DNA of 64,000 nt from a candidate division Zixibacteria bacterium SM23_81 (GTDB lineage: Bacteria; SM23-81): the NCBI GenBank assembly GCA_001304015.1, contig LJUY01000006.1, positions 62,001 to 126,000 on the forward strand. Reading direction: 5' to 3'. The notes below the pieces were generated by a model. The model saw only the letters and a program-made list of their open reading frames with translations. It did not search any database and was not told the origin of the DNA. Positions 53,040 to 62,112 of the stretch are shown here, piece after piece; positions within the stretch are counted from its first letter, which is position 1, and each line of letters begins with the position of its first letter. The translations under genes were made by a program, and so were the position numbers.

Positions 53040-54407
53040 TTATTTCATGTCTTCCTTGTCTATTTGGTGCTTTTCCAACAGATCGTACAGGGTGGCTCGG
53101 CTTATCGCCAACTCCCGGGCTGCTCGAGAGATGTTTCCTCGATTTCTGATCAGAGCTTCCCGGATGAAGTTCCTTTCTAGCTTCTTCTTCGCCTGTCTGA
53201 GAGTTAATCTACCACCCTTCTCCAGCAATTGCAGATCCAAGTCCTCGGGGACCACCAGATTGCCTCTAGCCATGATGACAGCCCGTTTCACCCTGTTCTC
53301 CAGTTCTCGCACGTTACCCGGCCATTTGTAGGTCTGCAACTGCAGAAGAGCCTCTGTGCTATACCGCTTTAAGTTCTTGCCATACTCTTTGTTAAAATGG
53401 CTCAGGAAGGAATTTGCCAATAGCACGATATCCTCTCCTCGATCCCGCAAGGGAGGCAGGGAAATGGAAACCACACTCAGTCGGTAGTACAGATCTTCCC
53501 GGAATGTATTCTTCTCCATTTCCTCCTGCAGATTTTTATTGGTGGCAGCGATGATTCGGACATCGAGCTCGATGGGCTCTCGCCCCCCTACTCGTTCGAT
53601 CTCTCTTTCCTGCAAAAACCGCAGAATCTTCACCTGAAGGGCCAGGGTAAGTTCCGCGATCTCGTCCAGAAATAGGGTCCCTCCGTCGGCCAGTTCAAAC
53701 TTGCCCTTCCTGCGTCCCACTGCTCCTGTAAAGGCACCTTTTTCATAGCCGAACAGCTCGCTTTCCAGCAAATTTTCAGGAATGGCACCACAATTAATTG
53801 GAGTGAAAGGCTTGTTTTTCCGCAAGCTTTGCCGATGAATCGCCCTGGCCATCACCTCCTTACCTGTGCCACTTTCACCATAGATTAATACGGTTGCGTT
53901 GGTGGTGGCCACCCGATCGACGATGTCAAAGACATTCAACATCTGAGGACAGTTGCCGATGATCCCGTGGAACTTTCGCTCCTCCTGTAATTTCTCCGTG
54001 AGGAGTTCATTCTCGCGCTCGAGCTTTCGTATGTAAATGGCTCGGTTAATGATGACCTTAATTTCTGGGAGATCGATGGGCTTGGTGAAGTAATCATAAG
54101 CCCCCATCTGAATGGCCTTCAGGGCCAGGTGCTTGGTTTCATTGCCCGTGATCATGATCACCTTGGACTTGGAATCCAGCTCCATAGTTTTGCGGAGCAC
54201 CTCGAAACCCTCTTCGTCCTGTCCAATGGGGGAAAGGCTGATATCCAGAGCAACAACTTGGGGCTCCTGCTCTCGGATTATCTCCATGGCTCGAGCACCA
54301 TCACCGGCCGAGAGTACCTCGTAACTATCGTTTAGTGCCCACATCAACTGATCGCGGATTCCCTGGTCGTCATCAACGACAAGGATTTTATCTCTCGCTA
54401 TTTTCAT
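53040..54407 (-). CDS. prsR: Sigma-54-dependent response regulator PrsR (PEP-CTERM/exosortase type)
   Basis: A 455-residue NtrC-type regulator. The receiver domain (ILVVDDDQGIRDQL, phospho-acceptor Asp in VVALDISLSP) is followed by an AAA domain with Walker A GESGTGKEV, the sigma-54-contact loop ELFGYEKGAFTGA, and ADGGTLFLDEIAEL. The C-terminal Fis-type helix-turn-helix includes RGNISRAARELAISRATLYD. The receiver's LSPIGQDEEGFEVL and overall layout match PrsR of exosortase systems. The start overlaps the prsK stop as ATGA. In known systems PrsR with sigma-54 switches on PEP-CTERM and exopolysaccharide genes. Confidence 0.9.
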   Translation of the reverse strand: MKIARDKILVVDDDQGIRDQLMWALNDSYEVLSAGDGARAMEIIREQEPQVVALDISLSPIGQDEEGFEVLRKTMELDSKSKVIMITGNETKHLALKAIQMGAYDYFTKPIDLPEIKVIINRAIYIRKLERENELLTEKLQEERKFHGIIGNCPQMLNVFDIVDRVATTNATVLIYGESGTGKEVMARAIHRQSLRKNKPFTPINCGAIPENLLESELFGYEKGAFTGAVGRRKGKFELADGGTLFLDEIAELTLALQVKILRFLQEREIERVGGREPIELDVRIIAATNKNLQEEMEKNTFREDLYYRLSVVSISLPPLRDRGEDIVLLANSFLSHFNKEYGKNLKRYSTEALLQLQTYKWPGNVRELENRVKRAVIMARGNLVVPEDLDLQLLEKGGRLTLRQAKKKLERNFIREALIRNRGNISRAARELAISRATLYDLLEKHQIDKEDMK

Positions 54408-56566
54408 CCCCCCCCATCTTGAGACCCGCCAGTGGAATTAGGGTGATTGACCGGCAGCCGAATCAGGAAAATGGTACCCTGGCCTTCTTTGCTTCTGACC
54501 TCGATATGGCCTCCATGAGCCTCCACAGCCTCTTTGCACTGGTAAAGACCGATGCCCAATCCTTTCTCTTTGGTGGTCTGAAACGGTCTGAAAAGTTTGT
54601 GCTTCACAAAACTATCGCCCATACCAGTGCCCGTATCGGCCACTTCAACTTCAACAAACTGCAAAGTTTCACCGGCAGTTGGCAGAGATCCATCTTTCCA
54701 AAGCTTGGTTGATACCCGCAGAGTACCCTCTTTGCCCATGGCCTCTAGGGCGTTGACGATGAGGTTCCTCAGAATTCGTTCGGCATAATCCCGGTCGACG
54801 TTGACCAGAGGCAGAGGGTGAAGGTCTTCTATATACTGAATGCCCGCCATCTGGCTTCCCCTGATCTTAGAGATAACCCCTCGAACGATGTTGTTGAAAT
54901 CCTGAGGTTGAGGGTTCAACTGGAGATCTTTGGGCATGGTGGTCATCCGGTTCATCAAACCCTTCATTTTCTCCACAGTCCCGGCGATGGTGGTCAGCAT
55001 GCTCTCTCGAAACTCGGGTTTCTCCATTTTGGTTCCGGCGTTCTGAAGCAGCATGGACAAGGAGGAAACCAGATTCTTCAGATCGTGAACCACAAAGGAA
55101 GAGATCTTGTTTATGAACTCCCACTCCTTGGAGAGGACTAACTCTTCGCTCAGCTTGAGGTTCAGGATAGCCACGGAGAGATGATTGCCAATCGCTTCCA
55201 GAAGCTCCAAGTCCACGCTGGAAAGAAGATCTCCAGATTTCCTCGGGCCCAGTACCAAAAGCCCTACCAGTTTCCTCTTAGTAATCAATGGCACCACCAC
55301 AGTGAAACCCAGGCTTCTTAAGCGGTCACGCTGGGATTGAACTTCAGACACTGGGCTTTCGCTAAACCGACTGTCCTCTAGGGTAATAGGCTGGCTCAGG
55401 ATAAACAGCCAGTCCAAAAACTCGCTCTTTTCAGAAATCCGAAAGTCCTTGGTAGGCACGTTTTGGGCCTCGGCTAGCAAGAAATCTCCTTGAGTATCCC
55501 ATTGTAATAGAACAGCAGCGCTGCACACGTTCAGAGTGTCCATCACCATATGCAGGAATCCAGGGAGAAAATCCTCCAGACTTAATAAGCTGGCTAGCTC
55601 CTCGCTAAACCGAAGCCACTGTTCCCGATAGTCGTATCGGCCTTTGTAAAAATTTCTGTCGATAAAAACCCTGAGTCTCCTCTTTAGCGAGCCTGAGACC
55701 AACAAGACCAAGAGCAGAATGAGCATCACGAAAGCCGCCAGGATGGTGAGGAATAGATTCAAATTGCCGCCGATAACCTTAACGAGTTTTCCCACCACTC
55801 CGACGAGAATTAAATATGCCCCCACAAGAAGCAAGATCGCCGATGAGTAAACGGCTCCCCTACCGACGTAAATTTCCACCTGAAACAGGCCATAGCGCAC
55901 GATGTCGTAGGCTATGAACAACCCTGCCAGAGTGATGACCGCCGAGCCCACGAGCAGGGCCGCTGAAGGAATCCGAGAATATAGCAGACCCTGACTACAT
56001 AAGAAGATAGCATAGACAAGCCCGCCCATGAGACCGTAGAGGGTATGGCGCCCTTCCTTCTGACGAGCATTCCGGTAAGTATTCTCCAAGACAATGAGCA
56101 TGGCCACCACAGAGAGCAGGAGATAGATGAGAAACCAGCGACCTAATGTCCCGAAGCGAATGGCTTGGAGAAAGGGCGGCTGGGCATCCGCAGGGATATA
56201 GACCAAACGGTCTGTGGGCAGGAAGGCCATAAAGCTGACTCCCACCACGAGAAGGAGGAGCAAATATCTCAAACCTTTTCGTATAATGGTCTCGGGATTG
56301 GGTTGCATCAAAAGGAGGCTGATCAGCAACCAGGTAAGGGGCAAGAAAGAAACCCCCACTAAAGAGAACTTGTACCAAAACAGCACTCGACTCTGCACGG
56401 AGCTTGCCAGACACACCAAGTAGCCGAGTGTGATGATGATGATGCATAGGAGGCCGCATCCAAAAGCCCGGCTGATTGGGGACTTGGGATTTTTCCTCAT
56501 GACCAGTACCGAGAGGAGGATGGCCATCATGATATTGGTCATGGGTATAAGGAGGAAAGGATTCAT
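54404..56566 (-). CDS. prsK: Membrane histidine kinase PrsK (PEP-CTERM/exosortase type)
   Basis: A 720-residue sensor kinase. Residues 1-290 hold about eight to nine membrane segments of the kind in PrsK. A GAF-like domain follows (about 310-470). The phosphorylation box has VVHDLKNLVSSL with His near residue 492. The ATPase domain has ILRNLIVNALEAMG (N box), VADTGTGM, and GLGIGLYQCKEAVEAHGG. It should phosphorylate PrsR, encoded next with an ATGA overlap. Its own start overlaps the stop of the TPR gene the same way. The signal is unknown. Confidence 0.9.
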   Translation of the reverse strand: MNPFLLIPMTNIMMAILLSVLVMRKNPKSPISRAFGCGLLCIIIITLGYLVCLASSVQSRVLFWYKFSLVGVSFLPLTWLLISLLLMQPNPETIIRKGLRYLLLLLVVGVSFMAFLPTDRLVYIPADAQPPFLQAIRFGTLGRWFLIYLLLSVVAMLIVLENTYRNARQKEGRHTLYGLMGGLVYAIFLCSQGLLYSRIPSAALLVGSAVITLAGLFIAYDIVRYGLFQVEIYVGRGAVYSSAILLLVGAYLILVGVVGKLVKVIGGNLNLFLTILAAFVMLILLLVLLVSGSLKRRLRVFIDRNFYKGRYDYREQWLRFSEELASLLSLEDFLPGFLHMVMDTLNVCSAAVLLQWDTQGDFLLAEAQNVPTKDFRISEKSEFLDWLFILSQPITLEDSRFSESPVSEVQSQRDRLRSLGFTVVVPLITKRKLVGLLVLGPRKSGDLLSSVDLELLEAIGNHLSVAILNLKLSEELVLSKEWEFINKISSFVVHDLKNLVSSLSMLLQNAGTKMEKPEFRESMLTTIAGTVEKMKGLMNRMTTMPKDLQLNPQPQDFNNIVRGVISKIRGSQMAGIQYIEDLHPLPLVNVDRDYAERILRNLIVNALEAMGKEGTLRVSTKLWKDGSLPTAGETLQFVEVEVADTGTGMGDSFVKHKLFRPFQTTKEKGLGIGLYQCKEAVEAHGGHIEVRSKEGQGTIFLIRLPVNHPNSTGGSQDGGG

Positions 56567-58071
56567 TTCGTCCTCTGTCTCAGTCTCTCCATCCGTTCAA
56601 GGGCAATCTGGGCCAGCTGGCTGCGGGGAGATTTCTCAACCAGCCTCCTATAGGCTTTAAGAGCTTCATCGGGGTATTCCAGATGGGTCTCGTACATTTC
56701 TCCAATCCGCAATAGGGAAAACAACACCTGTGGGCTCAGAGGGTGGTTCTCCACCAGGACTTCCAAAGCGGCAATGGCATCTTCCCATTGCTCCATCATT
56801 TCATGACACTGGGCGATATACCATTGCCCGTAAGCCGCTTGAGGAGAATCAGGATTTCTCGCTATAAACCTATCATAGTCTCTTAAGGCCTGAGAGTAAG
56901 CGCTGGTGGCTAACTCGCGATCTGAAAACTTTATATAGTGATCCAAAATATGATGGGGCACTTGGAGGGCTTCAGGGGAATTTGGGTAGTTTTCCATAAT
57001 CCACCGAAACTCGTTTAGGGCCCTATCCCATTCTCCCTCCACTTCGTAAGTGAGGGCAAGGTAGTACTGAGCGCGGGCACCGATAGCCGCCTGCTCAGGA
57101 AAGTCGGAAATAACCCCCTTGAATTCCTCCCGAGACATGGCCAGCTCCCCCCGCTGCAAGTGGATTTTGCCCATGCCCAGGTGCACCCGGCTTAGTTTCC
57201 TGGCATCGGGATACCTCTCAAGCATATCGGTATAGATCTTCATGGCCTGAGCCGGGTCGTTGAGTTTTTCCTGGTAGAGCTCAGCCATGGTAAAGGAAGC
57301 CTCTGGAGGCTCTGTGCTATCCCCATGCGCCACCAGTGGCGCCAAGGCGGTTATGGCTTCGCGCCAGTGCTCTTGGCTCAGATAGCTGGACACAATCTGA
57401 TTTTGGGCAAATTGGGCCGAGAGGGTATTGGGCCACTCCTGCACCACTCCTGAGAGATATTCCCGGGCTTTCTGAAAATGCCGGTCAGCCTCGGCTTTTT
57501 CTCGCTGTTCCCGATAGACCTGAGCGATGTAGACGGGCACTCGTAAAATATTCACATCGGGCTGATTGGGCGTCCCTGTGAAAGGGGGGTAGTTGTGCAG
57601 CAAAATATGGAAGGCAGAAACGGCATGTCCCCATTTCCCAATTTTCTGGTAGCTTAAGCCAATATAGTACTGCGCCCTAGAGCTTAACACCTGCTCAGCA
57701 GCATAATCGCGAACCACACCTTGATACTCAACTATGGCGGAGTCAAATTGCCCTTCCTGGAAAAAGAGATCGGCGACATTCATCTGGCTGGTCCCCGTTA
57801 AAGCCAACAGCTCGCCACGCAGCTTTTCTGATCTGTGCCCTTCGGTTCTCAGAGAGGCAACCGGGTATCTAACCAATATGTGCCGAAAAGACTCTCTGGC
57901 CTGTCTATAATCCGAAGGCCCAGCACCGCGTGGATTCACCTGTATGTTCTGGTACAGTTTATTGGCTCGATAAAACATCCTCTCGGCGAGATATCGATCT
58001 TTTATCCCCTTCACGTCAGAACAATGCGCAAATAGAAAAAGCAACAACACAAAGGACAGAGGTCTTCCCAT
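56563..58071 (-). CDS. TPR-repeat lipoprotein (PrsT-like position)
   Basis: A 502-residue lipoprotein with a short signal ending LFAHC (Cys near residue 17). The rest is tetratricopeptide repeats (for example AQYYIGLSYQKIGKWGHAV, AQYYLALTYEVEGEWDRAL, GQWYIAQCHEMMEQWEDAI), similar to BamD/YfgC-type and PEP-CTERM TPR proteins. Exosortase loci carry a longer TPR lipoprotein (PrsT) beside prsK/prsR; this one is shorter, so I do not use the name. I start at ATG 58071 because it gives a proper lipoprotein signal; upstream in-frame starts do not. Its stop overlaps the prsK start. Confidence 0.82.
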   Translation of the reverse strand: MGRPLSFVLLLFLFAHCSDVKGIKDRYLAERMFYRANKLYQNIQVNPRGAGPSDYRQARESFRHILVRYPVASLRTEGHRSEKLRGELLALTGTSQMNVADLFFQEGQFDSAIVEYQGVVRDYAAEQVLSSRAQYYIGLSYQKIGKWGHAVSAFHILLHNYPPFTGTPNQPDVNILRVPVYIAQVYREQREKAEADRHFQKAREYLSGVVQEWPNTLSAQFAQNQIVSSYLSQEHWREAITALAPLVAHGDSTEPPEASFTMAELYQEKLNDPAQAMKIYTDMLERYPDARKLSRVHLGMGKIHLQRGELAMSREEFKGVISDFPEQAAIGARAQYYLALTYEVEGEWDRALNEFRWIMENYPNSPEALQVPHHILDHYIKFSDRELATSAYSQALRDYDRFIARNPDSPQAAYGQWYIAQCHEMMEQWEDAIAALEVLVENHPLSPQVLFSLLRIGEMYETHLEYPDEALKAYRRLVEKSPRSQLAQIALERMERLRQRTK

Positions 58072-58249
58072 TCTCAGATCGCATTGTATTTTATCGATAA
58101 GATAATCCAAAAACACAGCAAAGACCCATTTATATTTGGGCAATAAAAAAAGGATTTGCATTCCCGGATTGATCAATCTCACGGGCTACCACATTCTACT
58201 TCCATTTCCTCGGTGAAGGGAGACTCCTCTCGAGGGCCAAAGGCCAATG

Positions 58250-59092
58250 CTATGGGGTGCCTTCTGCAACACCCAAATAGAGTGCGGTGAGGGCGCCTAC
58301 AATCACGAAGTTGACCAGCAAGGTGACTACTACTCCCAAACCTAGGAGAAAAACGACGATTTCAGGGCTGAATTTGGCAACCATCAGGGGAGCTCTCCCA
58401 GCTGCGACATCCACAATCCAGGAGAAGAAAGCTGGTATGGCGATGATCAGAAAAGTGACCCCGAAATTGCTCTTGGCCAGTGAAAAACTTCCTGTTAGAG
58501 CAGTCCAAATGTTTCGCTTTCCCAATACCACCTGAGGCGTGGTGAAGGCAAATGGAGTCATGATCACGACGTTGCAAAGGAAACCCGCAAGCCTTAGAAG
58601 CCGATGTGAATGAGCCCCCCACATTAAAATCTCTGGAGCCATAAATCGAAAGAGCCGGGTCATAAGAAACACCAGCGACCATTCCACCGCCCCAAGGACG
58701 AAAAGGGGCAGCATGCATCGCAAGGCCTGGTAAAAGCTTCTCCTCGCTTGAACCGTCTCGCTGCGATACTTCGCGGCGAACATGAGGGTGGCAGTCCCGA
58801 TGACCAACCAGCTGACCAGCAGGCTCAACCAGCGGTTGGCCCCAAAGAAGAGCGTGGGCAAAACGACGAAGTTATGTGGATAGTGAAGGGCCGGCTCGCC
58901 ATAAAGGCGCTCCATCAAAGGAACCAGCACTTGCGAAAACGGAGGGACAAAAAACAGGATGAGAGCGGTGAGGATAACGCTTTGCAGAAGGGTAAAAAGG
59001 AAAAACGGCAAAAAAATTGAGATCTTCTTCGCAGATCTCAGGCTCTGGATCCAGGTCCAAATGAGGATGTTGATCCTCTCGACGACGCGCAT
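58250..59092 (-). CDS. Polytopic membrane protein of unknown function
   Basis: A 280-residue integral membrane protein with about six hydrophobic segments: near residues 25, 80, 130, 170, 220 and 255. No catalytic motif is apparent. A long amphipathic stretch (EILMWGAHSHRLLRLAG) lies in the middle. It resembles in general layout the DUF975/YIP1-like membrane-scaffold proteins, but I do not claim membership. ATG 59092 has GGAGG five bases upstream. It lies 34 bp after the upstream gene and is probably cotranscribed with it and with the TPR gene. Confidence 0.7.
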   Translation of the reverse strand: MRVVERINILIWTWIQSLRSAKKISIFLPFFLFTLLQSVILTALILFFVPPFSQVLVPLMERLYGEPALHYPHNFVVLPTLFFGANRWLSLLVSWLVIGTATLMFAAKYRSETVQARRSFYQALRCMLPLFVLGAVEWSLVFLMTRLFRFMAPEILMWGAHSHRLLRLAGFLCNVVIMTPFAFTTPQVVLGKRNIWTALTGSFSLAKSNFGVTFLIIAIPAFFSWIVDVAAGRAPLMVAKFSPEIVVFLLGLGVVVTLLVNFVIVGALTALYLGVAEGTP

Positions 59093-59126
59093 GGCATCCT
59101 CCGGGCCCACTGTATCCAGAAAGGCC

Positions 59127-59792
59127 CTATTCTCCCTGTCCCACTTCCATTTTCCCTACATACCGATTAAGCGCCTTCAGGGTGGCGAAAATCACGCTTC
59201 TTTTCAAGTCGCTTCCAATAATAGCGCTACCAGTAATCCTGATCTCCTCCCGAGGCTTCAGCAGACTGAGGATCGTTACGATGACCTCCTCCTGTCCCAG
59301 AGGAACGACCTTCAAATCCTCCAGTACCGGGGATTGGTCAGGAGGCAGAAATTTCTCGACGGCTCTTAAAGCGGCTTCGGCAACCAACCTCATCTGGTTC
59401 TGCGTGGAGCTTGGGCCCGATGCCACCCCAGTGGATACAACTCCGTCCCTCTCAATCTCCACCTGTGCTTCAGCTGCCACACCGGTTACGGTTAGATTGA
59501 TGCCGCGAAATTTCAATCGAGCAGTGGGTCTCTCTTGTGGGGGCTTGCCTGACTTCCGCATTTGTGCTACGCTGACTCGTTTGTGGTCGATGCGTATTCC
59601 CAGCTGCGTGGCCAGCATCGATTCGATGTCCCTCACTATCTGTTTCGGCATTCTTTCGGCATCCCCTAGAATATGGATTTCCTCAATTTCTCCTTCTTTG
59701 GTGAGGGAAACGTAAGCGGACAGGACGCCTTTCACCTGATGTATGAGTTCCTCGATGTGCTCTCGATCGCTTTGCGTTCTCGCGTCCTGCAC
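59127..59792 (-). CDS. Conserved protein of unknown function
   Basis: A 221-residue soluble protein. It begins with a charged helix (DREHIEELIHQVKGVLSAYV), then EIHILGDAERMPKQIVRDIE and GIRIDHKRVSVAQ, a pattern I have seen in uncharacterised bacterial proteins. The second half (about 95-215) has TARLKFRGINLTVTG, MRLVAEAALRAVEKFLP and IRITGSAIIGSDLKR, perhaps two alternating alpha/beta modules. No signal peptide or membrane segment. The start is GTG 59792 with AGGAG eight bases upstream. I do not know its role. Confidence 0.72.
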   Translation of the reverse strand: MQDARTQSDREHIEELIHQVKGVLSAYVSLTKEGEIEEIHILGDAERMPKQIVRDIESMLATQLGIRIDHKRVSVAQMRKSGKPPQERPTARLKFRGINLTVTGVAAEAQVEIERDGVVSTGVASGPSSTQNQMRLVAEAALRAVEKFLPPDQSPVLEDLKVVPLGQEEVIVTILSLLKPREEIRITGSAIIGSDLKRSVIFATLKALNRYVGKMEVGQGE

Positions 59793-59823
59793 AGCTCATG
59801 CTCCTGGAAAAGGAACTATTCGC

Positions 59824-61125
59824 TCACGGGCCTGATGGAGTGATCGCGTCCACTTCGTTACTACCTGCACATAGAGATCCTTGGTCATAGACGAAGATGC
59901 TGTAGAAATAATGAGTGGATAAATCGAGGCGAGAATCGGTGAGCGATGTGGTTTGAATATCGTTGAAAAGCTCGATGGGATTCGAGGAAATATCAACAGG
60001 GGAGGATAAGTCCCGATACACGATGTAATGGTCGAAGTCCGCCTCCTGGCTGCGAGTCCATTTCAGTTCAATTTGCGCCGTGGTTGAATCATCGGGAGAA
60101 AGCTGGACCGAGGCGATGACAAGAGTCACTGGCTCAGGCGCCTTCTGAATTGTCAACGTCTTCACAGAGGTCCTTTCCTCAGAATTATTTCCTGCTTCGT
60201 CCCGAAATCGAGCCTTCACAGAAGCCTCGATGACCTCAAGCCCACTGGGGACCACAAAGTTCAGCTCATAGGTGCCATCCTCGACGAACTGGTCACCATG
60301 AGTGCCATCATCGAAGAGCTGCATCCCCGTCACGACGTTGCCGATGTCGATCTCAGCCCGACCCTGCGTCTCGCCCGTCTCAACGGAAAAGTGAATGAGA
60401 TCCCCTGGCGAGAGCACTGTATCTGTTGGGGAAAAGACGAGAGCGTTGATGCTGGCCCGTGTGTCCAAGAGAATGGAATCCCAATGAAAACCAGAGGTCT
60501 CGTTATCGTCCAAATCCCTGACTTTCAAATAAACCCATTTCTGTCCATCCACAGATGTCAGATGCCAGCTTTTATTCGGTGCGAAAGGCTCCCAAGAGGC
60601 TTCTGTAAACAGAGAATCGTTGGCCAACAACATATACCTGGCTCCTTCGGGTGCGGATACATTCAGGGTAACCGAGGTGGATGTGGTGTACTTGTCACCA
60701 TCATTAATTGCAATGGTGAAGCCATTGGGAGTAGCGGCAATCTCTTGAGAGTACTGTCCTATAAAGCCATGGTTGACGACCACACAGACACGGTATCGAT
60801 AGGTGCGACCGTTTCTCAATCCACGATCCACATAGCTCTTGGTGGTGGTGGAATCGATGATGGCGAAATCGCCATCAATAGAGTCTTTACGAGCAATACG
60901 ATACCACTTGACGACGGTCGTATCGCTAAGTTCCCAGCTCAAATGGACGGTCCTATCCCCCACTCCGATAGATAGATTGTGGGGAACAGGAGGCCAGGAG
61001 GCCTGGCCTGAATCCAATGGGTTTAGATAGATCACCGGCCCATGATCTTTTTCACAATTGCTGAAGAACAACAGAGCCACACCAAATGTGATCAGAAGTG
61101 CCCCTCGCCCCACCGCCTTTTTCAT
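59824..61125 (-). CDS. Fibronectin type III-domain lipoprotein
   Basis: A 433-residue exported lipoprotein (LLFFSNC lipobox, Cys near residue 24). It contains an FN3 domain near residues 45-135 (VPHNLSIGVGDRTVHLSWEL, GRTYRYRVCVV), an Ig-like segment in the middle, and a second FN3-like domain at the C-terminus (ELKWTRSQEADFDHYIVYRD, THYFYSIFVYD). No catalytic residues are seen, so it is probably a surface or periplasmic binding or scaffold protein. ATG 61125 has GGAGG five bases upstream. It ends 31 bp before the next gene. Confidence 0.83.
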   Translation of the reverse strand: MKKAVGRGALLITFGVALLFFSNCEKDHGPVIYLNPLDSGQASWPPVPHNLSIGVGDRTVHLSWELSDTTVVKWYRIARKDSIDGDFAIIDSTTTKSYVDRGLRNGRTYRYRVCVVVNHGFIGQYSQEIAATPNGFTIAINDGDKYTTSTSVTLNVSAPEGARYMLLANDSLFTEASWEPFAPNKSWHLTSVDGQKWVYLKVRDLDDNETSGFHWDSILLDTRASINALVFSPTDTVLSPGDLIHFSVETGETQGRAEIDIGNVVTGMQLFDDGTHGDQFVEDGTYELNFVVPSGLEVIEASVKARFRDEAGNNSEERTSVKTLTIQKAPEPVTLVIASVQLSPDDSTTAQIELKWTRSQEADFDHYIVYRDLSSPVDISSNPIELFNDIQTTSLTDSRLDLSTHYFYSIFVYDQGSLCAGSNEVDAITPSGP

Positions 61126-61152
61126 GGTCACCTCCGTGCCAACCTCATAACT

Positions 61153-61899
61153 TTAGAAGCGTTGGGTAAGCAGAAGTTTGGTTTGACCTTGGTGTACCTG
61201 CCCTGTAATGAGTGGAGTGGCCCGCTCGTAAATATCCTCCTTGTATCGGGGAAAAAAGAAAACCGCTTCCAGCACGTTGTAGGCCCAGAGAACGGCCGTC
61301 GCCACGGTAAAGGCGGTCCTTATTTCAAAGGCTTCATCAGCCTCACGAGCTGCCTTTTCCATCTCCCTACGAAGCCGAGGGATGTCATCGACAACCCTGG
61401 CTCGGCGGTATTGGGAGAGCGCCTGTTCATAATCGTCCTTCGCGTCCTCATAGTTCTTGTATGCGTCAACAGTGGCAAGGATAGATGTCGTGTTAAGGAT
61501 CCCTAAAATTACTCCTTTTGTTTTCCTGTTGGAGTAAAATTGACCCCAGCCAGGAAATAATAAAGAGCGCCATGCTGCTTTGAATCGCGATTTGGAAACG
61601 AGCTTGATGTACAGACTATTTTGCCGATCTCCCACCAAAGTGACCTTGGTAGACCAAGTTTCGTAGCCCCGCTTCAAGGCCTTAACCTTATAGGTACCCA
61701 CCAAACCGAAGGGCAACTGACAAGGGGTATGACCCACGAAGTCATAATCGCCCTCTATATAAACCAAGGCTCCCGAAGGTTTCGAGTATAGTGAAAAAGC
61801 GCCGCCTGAGGGTGTAACCGCGCCCTCCTCTTGTGCCAAAGCCATGGACGCGAATACGACGACGCTCATCGTCATCAGGATACAAAACGCTTTGCTCAT
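61153..61899 (-). CDS. PEGA-domain exported protein (DUF5683-like)
   Basis: A 248-residue protein with a signal peptide (MTMSVVVFASMALA). A PEGA domain follows (SLYSKPSGALVYIEGDYD, VKALKRGYETW). Then comes a DUF5683-like region: WRSLLFPGWGQFYSNRKTKG and a hydrophobic segment GVILGILNTTSIL, a charged coiled stretch (EQALSQYRRAR, REMEKAAREADEAF), and a second hydrophobic segment near 215. PEGA domains are surface or envelope modules of FCB-group bacteria. The start is ATG 61899 (GGAGG ten bases upstream) or GTG 61905. A promoter at 62016-62044 serves it. Confidence 0.83.
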   Translation of the reverse strand: MSKAFCILMTMSVVVFASMALAQEEGAVTPSGGAFSLYSKPSGALVYIEGDYDFVGHTPCQLPFGLVGTYKVKALKRGYETWSTKVTLVGDRQNSLYIKLVSKSRFKAAWRSLLFPGWGQFYSNRKTKGVILGILNTTSILATVDAYKNYEDAKDDYEQALSQYRRARVVDDIPRLRREMEKAAREADEAFEIRTAFTVATAVLWAYNVLEAVFFFPRYKEDIYERATPLITGQVHQGQTKLLLTQRF

Positions 61900-61991
61900 G
61901 GACACCATTCCCTCCACTCGCAGCTACCAGTTTTATTCATCCTAAAGTTGCATCCCTCAAGGCAGAGTCCTGAACATTCCCCCCATACTTA

Positions 61992-62011
61992 GACTTACTT
62001 CGACTTACTTC
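61992..62011. repeat. Two adjacent copies of GACTTACTTC
   Basis: Perfect 10-bp direct repeat at 61992-62001 and 62002-62011. It lies immediately downstream of the -10 box of the promoter at 62016-62044, around the expected transcription start of the PEGA/FN3 genes, so it may be an operator. Confidence 0.5.
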
Positions 62012-62015
62012 AATC

Positions 62016-62044
62016 AAGTTATCATCTTTTCTTGACATTGTCAA
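62016..62044 (-). promoter_or_regulatory. Sigma-70 promoter for the PEGA/FN3 gene group
   Basis: Minus strand: -35 TTGACA (62039-62044, perfect), 17-base spacer, -10 TAACTT (62016-62021, weak). The leader to the PEGA start is about 110 nt. It may start the run of genes from 61899 towards the TPR lipoprotein and prsK/prsR. Confidence 0.5.
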
Positions 62045-62112
62045 GGGAATAATTCTGCTGCGCTCTGGGAGGAAATGAAGCCAATAGCAAGATAGCTCAC
62101 CGTTTCTGGTTC

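Noticed and set aside
60298-60975. Plus-strand open frame of 225 codons within the FN3 lipoprotein gene.
   Set aside because: Shadow of the minus-strand gene; no ribosome site or family likeness.
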